From assembly GCF_020497125.1 (NCBI RefSeq), contig NC_059075.1, forward strand, positions 62,577,321 to 62,641,320: a stretch of DNA of 64,000 nt, read 5' to 3'. A program made the translations under genes and the position numbers. Below the pieces are notes generated by a model. That model made no database searches. It worked only from the letters and a program-made list of their open reading frames with translations, and was not told the origin of the DNA. This DNA is from Mauremys mutica. Lineage: Eukaryota > Chordata > Testudines > Geoemydidae. Below, piece after piece: positions 10,742 through 22,900 of this stretch (within the stretch, counting starts at the first letter, position 1; every line of letters starts with the position of its first letter).

Positions 10742-10746
10742 CTTAC
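10742..10746 (-). promoter_or_regulatory. Splice donor GTAAG that is also the LTR-element target duplication
   Basis: On the minus strand GAG|GTAAG ends exon 10747-10932. The same five bases are the right-hand CTTAC duplication. The element supplies the next base (T), giving GTAAGT, where the pre-insertion intron would have read GTAAGA. Confidence 0.88.
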
Positions 10747-10932
10747 CTCTGCAAGGTTCTGGTAGAAGAGCATGAGGAGGAGTGTGGTCTGCAGTTTCTC
10801 CCATCTACTCTGAGACAGATCTTTGATCCGATTCCTCCTCTCAAGTACAGAGTTCAGTTTGTGCTGGATCCTTATCCCCTCCAGCCCACCATCCTTCTGC
10901 AGCCTCTTTGCCTGATCCTGAAGAGATGTCAC
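10747..10932 (-). CDS. SPTBN5: Spectrin exon 24, last in window (62 codons)
   Basis: Acceptor CCCTTACCAG, donor GCAGAG|GTAAGT; phase 0 to 0. It encodes [20 protein letters not shown], then [20 protein letters not shown] and the next repeat start, MLFYQNLAE. The donor GTAAG is part of the target-site duplication of the LTR retrotransposon directly downstream, so intron sequence from base +6 on is LTR. No further spectrin exon was found at 1-10746. Confidence 0.9.
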
Positions 10933-13900
10933 CTGGTAAGGGAACAAAACTGAAATCACCAGCTGTGTCCCTTAACACGTGGAAGGATACCACAGAACAG
11001 TTTCCTTTCTCTGTCCCCATTCTTACCATACTAAAAAGATGGTCCCTTCTGGAAGAACCGAGAAAGGCAGGAACAAGCTAAAATAACATTGTAACACATC
11101 TGTGGCCTCCTTGGATTTCCCATTTGCCACTATGCTGCATATCATGGCCACTTTGACCTACACGGCAGCTACATGGGTTAAAGGAGGATCTCCACTAGTT
11201 GACAGCAGCTTTGGAACTATTACACACAGCTGCGCAGTTCTGCTGATATCCCAAAGAGGACAGGGGAAAACACCCCCCCCCCATTTCATTGCTAGTTTTG
11301 CAGACACACACACTGTATATATTTACATAATCCTTGCCCCATGGTGTTCTGTGCTAACTAATATATATTCTTGCTCTAAAATTTTGTTTTTGAGGAAGGA
11401 ATAGGAACATATGCTATTAGCAGCATAAATCATAAAATATTAGGGTTGGAAGGGACCTCAGGAGGTCATCTAGTCCAACCCCCTGCTCAAAGCAAGGACT
11501 AATCCCCAGACAGATTTTTACCCCAGTTCCCTAAATGACCCCCTCAAGGATTGAGCTCACAACCCTGGGTTTAGCAGGCCAATGCTCAAAGCACTGAGCT
11601 ATCCCTCCCCCCATAGTCCAGAACTCATTCTAGATTTCCTCTGGTTAGTCTCAGCATTCCAATCATTGGGCAGTTTTCTTACAGGTATAAGACACTACAG
11701 CCAGGATAAAACCATGGACTGTTTATTGCTTTCCTTCCACTTCTCAGCCTTCTTATTTCACTAGACTTCATTAAGACTTTCCTGCCTGCCCAGCATTCTC
11801 TAGCTGGCTTAAGCATATCAGCCCAACCAACAAGTCTGTGCTTTACCCACAAGACAAGACTCTTCCGCTGTACTTGATACATGATTCTTCATTTTACCTT
11901 TTCATCCTGAGAGGTCAGAATCTTCTCAAAAGCCTCGTGTTTCCTGATCAGCCGCTCCACCTCATCTACCGAGTTTCCCAGGTCACTGGTTTTCAAATAA
12001 ATCTACAAACAAAAGTTGAATTAGTTTCTAGCCAACTTTGCTGTAAGTGAAAATTGGGTGAATCTGACGCATTCTAGCACCTTGGGAATGAGACATTAAC
12101 ACCAACACTGACAATGTGCTCCAGAAAGGAGCAGACATTAAACAACTAATGGAAGAAGGGGAGACATTGCAGAAAAAAAAACTTACCAGTATAAAATGGT
12201 AGAGCTGCACATTTCTGGGCAAAGTGGAGGTGTGTTGAGAGAAAGGTTTGAGGATGCTTGTATATCACTTGGATAGTTCAAGCTAGTACTATCACTCACT
12301 GTTTGAGAGAGTGTTGGAAGAGCTGAGGATGCGGCTGATACATTAGTAGAACTAAATGAAGAATAGGGAAGTGTGAGTGTGGAGGATGGTTGCACAGCAC
12401 CTGCCTGCAATGTGTTTGGCTCCAGCCAATGTTGTGTGCTTCAGAGAGACCCTAGACTGGAATAGCAGGGACAGCTTTTGGAGAACCGAGCTCTGCACTA
12501 GTGACTTCAGAAATTGTTTGTATGTTTGCTGAATATGCCACATGGATCTCCAGAGCACTGAGCTGTATTTCACATCTTAGCCTGGTTTTAGAGAAATCAA
12601 TTGCATGAATAGGTGTTTCCCATACCTTCTATAACTAATGCATTTTTCCCCAAATGCAAAATAAACACACAATCAATTCCCCTTGAGGGGGGAAAAAACA
12701 AAACTCTTCTGCAGGAAGCGTGTAACTTGCTGCATTTCCTTGGAATGAATTGCTCTTTAGTTCAGTCTCCTTTTTACTGAATGCAAAAGGCAGGACAAAA
12801 ACTTTAATGGATTAGATGGTTATAGCAAGGCTTGGCCAGGGATTAGTGGCAGGCTTGGTGCTCAGTGGGGTAGTCACTGGACAAACATATGGCTGCACAG
12901 ACAGTTTCTAGTTTTGCAGAGAGGGAAGAGAAGTCTGAGACCAAGGTATAATTTAAAGAAATGAAGAGAAGGGAAAAAATAGAACAGAATCAGAGAAACA
13001 ACAGGAAGATCAACACTCCTGGAAGAAGCCCCACTGGGAATATAGGCAAATTGGTATTGCACAATATATATGTGCATGGGAAAAATGATATTGTCCAGAA
13101 AGAGTTCTCACAATTTGCAAAAGATTCCAATCCAGTCTCATCTCAGTGTATAATATATACCAGGACAAAGATATTCTTACACAGCTACACTGGAAAACCA
13201 ATGGTGAAACCATTTGTCTGGCCAGAAATATCAAACAATCTTCCGGTCCCACCCAGTAGCTTCTAGAGGAGAGGCTTACCTTACATACTTTTCATACAGT
13301 GTCAGCCAGACCTCCTGCTGAGGCTGGAAGCTCTGGATACAGTTGGATCAACTGACTGAAATCAAGTCCTGGACTCACCTTCCTATTCATTTTTTGGAAG
13401 TGAACTTGAGATAAATATTTTGTATACACAGACAAGTGTACAGGGAAGTATTTAGCCCAATCTAGATTTATTAGCTGGGCTGCATTAATCCACTTGTGAG
13501 TATGAGAAGACAGGTTAAAAATACCCTCATAACTAAATTTTAGTGGAGGGGGACCTCCATAGACCATGTCCAGGCTCTTAATAAGTCTGTCTCAAAAAGT
13601 GTTGGGTTGGATAAAGGGGTGGATGATCATCAAAGCCTGTTTCATATTAAAACTAATCACACTTTAAAGCAAACATTGTTGTCCCTCATACTCTGGCTCC
13701 TCCTACCTAACCTACAGTTCAGGGGTGTGGAATAAAGATGCTAAGACTTTTGTTTGTTTTAATGTTCTTCTTTGGTTGAGCCTTGCAGAGAAAAACTTCA
13801 TCCATTGCACTTTTGATCTGTCTCCTGTACAGTCTAATAGCTACCCTATGCCTTGTACAACTGACATCCCATAGTTACCACCAGAGTTAGTCACCTTGGA

Positions 13901-16900
13901 AATCTATTAGTCCTGGACTCTGAGCAATTCTGCATCCCACTACAGTCACCCTTTTCTTCCATCTGAAACTGCATTGCTTGCATACTGTGTCTCCACTGCA
14001 GAAGCTGCTTTAAAGGCATATCACTTCCTTTGCCATGTTTTATGGAAGGGGTAGGCAACCTGCGGCATGTGAGCTGATTTTCAGTGGCACTCACATCGCC
14101 CGGGTCCTGGCCACTGGTCCGGGGGGCTCTGCATTTTAATTTAATTTTAAATGAAGCTTCTTAAACATTTAAAAAACCTTATTTACTTTACATACAACAA
14201 TAGTTTAGTTATATATTATAGACTTATAGAAAGAGACCTTCTGAAAACGTTTACATGTATTATTGGTATGTGAAACCTTAAATTAGAATGAATAAATGAA
14301 GACTCGGCACACTACTTCTGAAAGGTTGCCGACCCCTGTTTTATGGCTTAGCTACAATTTCAGAAAGGAAAAATCCACCTGAGAAATGGAAACATGTCAC
14401 ATTAGACACAGTCATCAGAGTCTGTACAGCTTTTCACAGGTGCACCTCCAGGCCTGTTTATATGACTATTTTCCAGTGGTATCTGTTTCAGATTCTGGGG
14501 CACATGGAGGGAGGAGTGGGCAGCCATCCACCTCCCCACTACCGAATCTGTGGTGGGCAAAGGAGAGGGTGGAAAAGGGAGAGTTGGTTCATCATCAACT
14601 TCTCCCTACTAAAGCCACTGGTGACATTTGACAGAATGAGTGGGGACAGTGAGCTGTTGCTATTGGACAGTTTTGTAACTTGCTCCTACTTCCACGGTGG
14701 TTTCTATGGATGCAGAATATAGAGCACGGAAAGCCTGAGGCAAGCCCCATTGAACACAATGGAAGAAGTCCCAGTGACTTCGCTGGGCCTTGAACGAAGC
14801 TACCACAGAGCAGTGCATCTAACTGTATTGAAACAAAAGAGAATCAGCACACAAGCCTCCGGTATTGTAGGAGTGGTTCCATTAGTGCTGATATGGTTGG
14901 AAGAAAGCAACACCAACAGTGCGAAGCACCCTGCTGAAGGAGTTTGTGTGTGGTGAGAAACTTTCCTTTCCTCATTTAAACTGAAAACTAGATGAGATTT
15001 TAAGAATGAGGTGAACTGCAGCACTTTGCCATTAAAGCATTTGCTGTAACAGTCTGAAAGCAGAATGGAAACTGGCTCTCAGACTCTGACACAGGCCCTT
15101 TGCCAGTTAAGTCTTTCTTTTTTCTTTTTCTTTTTTTTTTCCTTGGCAATAGAGAACTGCCTGTCAGAGGTCCCCAAACTCCTACTTTTAATGAGAAATG
15201 TTAATTTCAAATAAAATGAACTGTATTGTTTTCTCCAGATAACTAGCCAGGGCCCCACATTGCATACAAGGGGTATAAGCTTTCTTTCAGGTTTGTTTAA
15301 GTGTTTTTGTTCTGAATCACCGCTGCCAAATTCTTAGAGAACAAAAAAACAAAACAAAACAAAAAGCCACAGATTAGAACATTCACTATAAAACAGCCTC
15401 CCTTTTCAAATGAAAATTTGCAAAGACTCCTAAAAAGCCACTGAGTGGACCTAGCCCTTCTGAGATTTAAAATGGAACATTTAACAAACAGCCAAGTTGT
15501 TAAAAATGGAAAGTGCTGAAACGAACTGAGATTTTCATTCTGTTTCAAATGGAGTTTCACTCTCCCTGAGTTCATTGTAAATGAATGTAACTATATTGTC
15601 ATTGTGACACCACAGGTCAGTACAGTGCTAAGCACAGAGTTATGTAGGTCCATCATGTCAAAATAAATTCCTATTTTAAACTAAAAAGGCACAACATTTG
15701 CACTAACCTGGCCGACCAGACCAGATATTTGGGAAAACCCAAAGGAAACATTCTGGTTATTAGTATGCTGTCTGGACACTACAACCTTAAGTTCACCAGC
15801 TCATCACAGAGACCTGTCAGTGGATGTTGCAGCTCAGAGCGAAGTTTGTCTTTCAAGAAATATTATTTTTTCCCAGAACAAGAACTATTGTAACTCAGCA
15901 CTTGACTGAATCCTTCAACCACTCACTTCCTGAGCTGCTTCTCTCTGACCAGCTCCAAGTATTCTACCCATCACACCACAAATCTTGGAACCAATGCAAT
16001 TGTTCCACACATGGAACTCCAGTTGAAGGCTCTGGGAGTTCTAAGTGTGGCCAATGGCAGGAATAGGCCAATCGCTAACAGTTTTAGGCTCCTGAAAAGC
16101 CTTAAAGCTGATAGAGAAGTTCTCTGCTAGTGTGGGGAGCAACTGCAGGGATCAACTTGGTCTATAGTCTGATGAAAGTACACTAAAAGCAAAAATTTAA
16201 AGGAGGAAAAACAAGATTACATTTTTTTAGCAGAAGAAAATAAAGCACTTAATACACTTAATATTTCACAATTATTTGTTTACTATGCTGTGTTGAGTAG
16301 AAGGTACAATTACAGTATGGTACCTTTTATTTTAAGTTGAATAAGACACACCATGTTTGTAAAAATATATACATATGTCTCACATACTAAAGTCACTCTG
16401 CTTTTGGCCTCATGCCTCACAATGCATTTGAGGTGCATTTATATTACATACATTTATGGATGCTCTTCCCCATCCTTCCGTTTGTATGTTATTTCTTACA
16501 TATATGAATATAAATACATGACATGGCCCTTGACTGAAATACACATGGGAAGCACACAGAACTCAGTCAATATTCAGTTTCTAGTATTGCTATAATGCAA
16601 AAAACCTATCCCATAAGTGATAGGTTTAAAAACAGAATCCTAACACTTTTACAATATCAACATTAAAATGTTCACGTATGATACCTTCTGCTTGAAAACT
16701 TATACTAAATTCCCCTTCAACTCCTCCAGGCCTTCATTAGTAGAGACACTGTGAAGATGTCCAGATTTTAGAGAGACAAAATTCCCTTCTCTCTCTCTAG
16801 GTCAAAAAAGTAGTTTCTTTCTATGCACTTAAACATATTAATTTTGCAAACCAAGGGGTACTTATTAAAAGTTAAAGCGAAAGGAATTATCCATTTAGAA

Positions 16901-19900
16901 ATAAACACAACTTGACAAATTAGCAAATAAAAATTGTGATACAGGAAAATCTAAGAGAATAAACTGATGGTATCTACAGGTTCCCACAGTGACTGGCAAA
17001 GAGAAAAACCAATTCTTGTCTCAAAAGGTTTGATCCTGAAAGGGGCTGAGCATTTAAATACATGCATACATTTAAGCACACAAGCAACTCCATTGACACT
17101 GGTGGGACTATTCACACATTTAAAGTTAAGCATGTGCTTTGCTGGATCAGATTACAATGCTCAGCATCTTGCAGGATCAAGCTCAATTGTGGCCATAAAG
17201 ACAACAAAACAAAAATGGCACAGACAAGTCTACTCCACTAGATAAGTCATCTCTAGGTAATAGGAGCATATCAGGAGGAAAACAAGGAGGAATCCACATG
17301 GCTTGGCTAACCAAGGTCTGTTCGCAAATGTTCCTAGAATGGAATGGATATCTTTACCACTCTCCTCCCAGCTCCAAAGGAGGCAACGTTCACAGCGATA
17401 GATGGACACCATGCACCCCTGCCGGCTCTGTGTGGCACATTTGCAGTGCAGGCTGGTATGTTTGTTAAGAGGTTGTCAGGAGCTACGGTTCCTACAGTGC
17501 ATGCATCCTGGGAAGGCCTTGAACCAGATGTTGCCCAACGTTGTTGTGAAGAGAGCAATTCTGGACAGCAAACTGGATTCACTGATAGGGAGAGGCCAGC
17601 CCCAATCCCAATGGGGTGAAGGGGTGGGCCAGGTGCATCCAGATCACGTGATTTGATAAAGATGGTGGGTGCTGGACTTTTTCTGAATTCTCTTACCACG
17701 TGGATAGGCACAGTAGTCCAAGGGGTGGCAAGTATCAGGGTTATTTTGGAAATCTTGTGGTGAGCTGGCGTTAGCCTTTCACATGGAGTATTCCCAAATG
17801 CTGTCTCAGATGAAGGGTTGTTTTGAAAGATAATCAGATCAGGATCTAAATCAGTGTTGGGGACCTCACTTCCACCAACAGAACTTTCTCTTCTAGTCAG
17901 CACAGCTGGTGTCAGCCATACTTCTCTGGAGACTGTTTGCTGGGGAAGGCCAGGGCACTCGGCAGAGGAAGTCACATGAAATCTTGTAATCTGAAGAGCA
18001 GGAGACCCAGGTGAGGAGAAATCTTGTTTAGACACCTGGGATCCTGTTGGGAGACCAGCAGATGTACCAGACATCTTCTCTAGTTGTGGCACTAGAAGAC
18101 TGGAATGAGCATGGTTGCTCACTTGAGTATCAGTTCTAAAAGGCTTTATTGCCAAGCTGCAGGTTGAAATGTAGAGCTTCACTGAAGCATGGAGGTCTGG
18201 AATTGGAACACTGCATTGACTGTAGCCACGTTGGGGTGGGGCTGAGCTACGAGATGCCAGCGTTGCATGCATCCTTTTGCTATGGAGTGGTGAAACAGCT
18301 GGAATGGCAGACAGAGCAACATCTAGACGTGACGTCCAGCTTGGTGGGGCTTTTGAGGAAGAAGCAGCAGAAGGCAAAGACTCTGAAAGCTTCATGGGAC
18401 CATTTTTATCAGTGGAAGAATGACAGGCACTTTGATCTCCTACTGAGCATTGCTTACAAGATGTGGGCGTGGACCAAATGCCCAAACTCCCACATCCGCT
18501 GCCCCGAGAGTCTCTGCGAAGATTGGAACATGTAGATGCCATGTCAGAAGGATTCATGCATGGGTTATCTTTCCTGAAAACTTTCCTCCTATTTGTTTGA
18601 GCCAGGATGACATCTAACCTTGAACAGTAAACCCCAGAAGATACGTTGCTTGGTGGTAAGGTGACATTTCTTGGAGTACTCTCTGTTGCTGATTGTCCAG
18701 CTGGAAGATACCACGCTGAAGATGGCATCTTCTGGAAAGGCCGCCCCTGCACAGCTGATTCAAAGGTTGGTGGTGGGGTCACTCTACTGGAAGACAACAT
18801 CACTTCCACAGTGGAAACATAGATTGGTGCAGATGAGGTCTTGCAGTGATGGTCTCTGCATGACATCCTGCAGCTCAGTCCTAAACTGTGCAAAACCAAA
18901 GCAATAGAAACTTGCCTTTTCCCCTATTTTTACAATAAACTCCTAATCCTTGTTCCTTTGGCACTGGAAATTTCCATTCTTCCTCTGCTGTGAAGGAGTG
19001 AGAGGTTAATAAACATTCCTCGTGAAAAAAAAAGATAAACTAAAGTATCCACATTCAAAATAAAAAGCTCTATTCCTCCAATGCTACCACCATCACCACC
19101 TATCCCGTCTGCAAAACGATATGAGCATGTGATGATCTGAAAGATAAATTATCAAGCATGAGTCTCTGCTCTCTGACAGTCAGACTGCAGACAGAGGAGG
19201 AATGAGCCAAGAATGCTCACCAGAGACAGACCGTGAATTTGCCGTTATGTCTTCTGTGAAAAAACCCAAAGCAGCTAACCTAAGCAATGCATCTGTTGCC
19301 TTGAAATGGTTGGGAGAGAGCAGAGCATATAGAGCTCTGCTTCTGTTAAAAAACAAAGCAAGTTTATTCTCTTTTCATCTCTCTCAGACGCTGTCTGTCT
19401 GCACTCAGAATGGCAAGATCTCCATTCACAGGTCTTAGGAGAATTTCCTACAACTGTTCCAAGCAATGGCACAACAGAATTCAGCAATAAAAAAAGATAG
19501 CTGTTTGCCTAATTTCCTCCACATGTGCTCTATTTTCTTTAGCACAGAACGATCCTAGACTAAACCCTGCTGAAATCCTTCGAAGGTTTAAGTAACTTGG
19601 ATGTAACATAAGATGCTGGCACGAAGTCAAACCTGTCACACTGGCATGGAGAACGAATGAGAAAGCAGTTCTAGTTTAAAACACTGTGGGCTGCTTACCT
19701 TTTTCCTTCCCCTATTCCTTGCTGCTGGAAGAGACTTTATTTAAGGTATATGCAGCATGTTCTGTGTATGTAAACAACCCGCAACAGGGGTCTGACTGAA
19801 GCAACTATGTTAAAGAGACGCATGCACATTCCCCAGACATGTGGCTACACAAAGACACAGCTAAGTAATGCCACCCACCCACCCACAAAAAGTCAGAAAG

Positions 19901-22900
19901 GAGGGAAAAGAGTTGTGAAATGTCTGCCTGCCTGATGGGGATCCTTTTTAAACAGGTGTTCACTTCGGTCTGTTCCAAGACCAGCAAATGACAAAATCCT
20001 CCTTGTGAAAGTGATTTGGAAGTCCACAACTGAAGCCTCGGGGGCAAAAGAGGGAATAAAAGCTTGTTATGAAATTAGACAGACAACACGGCTACCACTA
20101 CACTTGTTAAGAAATGGCAGTTTAAAGTGCTCTCCTTCATTCCTGCCCATGCCGCCAAGGAAGAGAACCTTTGTCATTACTCAGCCACATTTTAGCTCTG
20201 CATAGGCATAGTAGTGCTCAGTCTGATGGAATAAATCCCCCATCTGCTGTTTTAATGGATATGCATATAATACAAACTAAATAAATACTGATGTGCAGCT
20301 TTATCAAACTGACCCAGTAGATGGATGGAATCAGCTGCAGAGGATACCAACACATCTCTTGATACTCTCCCTTTATTCAAATAAATGTCCAGAGGCAGAT
20401 CCTGAGGCAAGATCTGTGTGAAGAATTCCCATGTGGAGAGAGAAGAGAACAGAAGTGAGAACCCTTAGTGCTAAGTAGAGCACAAGCACAGAACAAAAAG
20501 ACAGTCCCTGTCATAAAGACTTTAGACAACCGACAACACATGGGTACAGATGGACCGTATTGGAGTACTAGGCAACAATGAGACAGTATTTGTCAACCTG
20601 ATTGGCTCTGCTGTTGTATTTCTTTATAAATGCCACTCCTTAAGGGAAAGCTCTCTCACTGAAGAGTGCCTTATATTTGGAGCTTAACATATTCAGGCTT
20701 GGGCTCTGTCTTGTCTCTCTTGGCAAGGAGTTGAATAGCCAGGTTCAGTCATGGAAAACTCTGTTCCCCAGCCTAATAGCCTAACCCTGCATCTCTCTCT
20801 CCAGCTTCAGAATCACTGCAGGGTGTAGCTGATTTTGTAGGGCCATGGAGGATGAGGTGGTCTCCACAGTTGCCAGGTCCCATACCATTACAGGTTTTAA
20901 TAAGTAAAATCAGGACTTGGTGTTGTGGTTTAAAATGAACAGAGAACCAGTGAAGTTTGCAAAACGGAGGTAAGATGTGTTGCTATCTGAGAGTTCTTTA
21001 CTTTTGAGGCATGCTGATACATGCTAGACCAACTTCAGCCTTTCTGTGGCATTTTTATTCAATATCAGATGAAAGGAGTTACAGCAGATTAATTTTGAGG
21101 TGAAAACGAAAAATTTCCTGGGTGGAAGAAAAGCATTCCTCAATACTGTGGCAAACTGCAAGTCCAGGAGTAGTGATCAGTCCAATCTGACCCAGAGGCT
21201 TCATACCAGCTTGAGCATCTGTTTTCTCTTACCCTATGTTTTAGTAAATTACGTGTCTTCCCTTTGTCACCAACATCATTTATGTGTTTCTTGTGTTAAG
21301 TTTTAATCATCTGCTCTTCATCCATCAACAGATCTCTTCCAGGTATTGTCACATCTCAGGCTATGTCTACATGACAAATTAGGGGTGTGATTCACAGCTT
21401 GTGAGAGCCTGCATGCGAAAGATAGTCGTATAGCCACAGTAGCACAGGAAGCAGCAGCAACAAGTACATACTCATGGAGTTCAGGTGGGTTTGTATGTGA
21501 GGCAGCTGGTCCGTGCTGCCATTGTGCATCCTACACTACTATTTTTAGCATTCTAGTTCAATGAGAGCTAGTGCAAGTATGTCTACATGAGCTGGGAATC
21601 ACGCCACAGCTTGCAGTGTAGCTATAGTCTCAGTGATGATAGAGGCTATGTCAATGAGAAGGAAGATGCACAGTTGGCTATCAACCACATATTGGTGCAC
21701 ACAAACCCATGATATCTCATAATCTGATTAGTCTCATGTAGGTACTTTGCCCAATTTCAATAGGAAAAGAGATACCTTTAAGCAGTACTTGTCAAAGTGG
21801 ATTATGGCAAAATATGTCTTACCTTTTTATTTAAAAGAATAATTAAGTGAATACACCCCATGTAATTCTTTATATGACTAAACCTGCAACAAAGTATCAG
21901 GAACCCTACAATAATAAACCTGTGTAAATACACCAAGAATGAAAAAACATTTTAGTGAATGTGTCACACTTATGTTTCTAAGGGACTAGTATAAGAAATA
22001 AATAGAAATACATACTTTAAAAATTCTTCCTTCCATACCAAGAGTGTTCTTTTAAATCACCTAGGGCAGATTCTCTGCTGTGCTCAGTTTCTGCTGAGTA
22101 CAGGGACAGGGGGGCTGTCAGACAGCCTGTTATGGCTCTCCAATTCTCTGCCCCAGCCCCTAAACAAATTATAACACCCTAGCGATATTGTCCCCCACCC
22201 ACCTACCCCCACACACTTGTGCTGCGGCAACTCTACTCCCGACCCTAACGTGCACTGTGTGGAGGGAGAAGGAAGCAAAGGATCCAGCTTTCCTGGCTTT
22301 ACATTTGCTGGTTTCAGTTCTGTGAATAGGTATCCACAACAGAGAAACAAATATCACAACTGGCACCTTTGGCAGTCTCCAGAAAAAGGTTGAGGACTGA
22401 ACTGCCTGCTACAAACCTCTGAATCAGGGGTCAGGTATTCTGGCAAGGCAGTCAGTGGAAGCCTGGTCTGTGTTGTACTTCACCTGTTCTATGGATGGTG
22501 GACTTGACTCTCCTAAGCTGTTTATCCAGCAGTTTACAGCAGCACCCAGTTTACATGGATACATAAGTAAAGTTAAACTGAGCTGCACTGGCTGGTGTCT
22601 GCATCAGTCTAACCACTGGAATTGGTGGATACTGACTCCTTCCATGTGAAAGCGGTATAATCTTTTATAACCCTTGCCCATGCAATGTGATGGAGAGACT
22701 AGCCTCTTATCAGCAATCCTGTGTGTCCCACCTTTGAGACAGCATACACATAGGAGAGGTGTAGCAGGCTATACCTCTCTAGCACCCCTTTGGGGAGAAG
22801 TGGGTGTTGCTCCTGATCTGACGGGAGTGGAGATCTGCCCCACCATAAGAGGTAATAACACTGATTGTAGCTCTCAATGCATTTTCAGGGGAAATAAATT

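Noticed and set aside
17358..18839. In-frame phase 0 cassette exon using weak sites CTGCAAG|ACC and GTG|GTAAAG
   Set aside because: It would fit the phase of exons 22 and 23, but the acceptor lacks a pyrimidine tract. Kept only as a possibility under the 521-codon frame.
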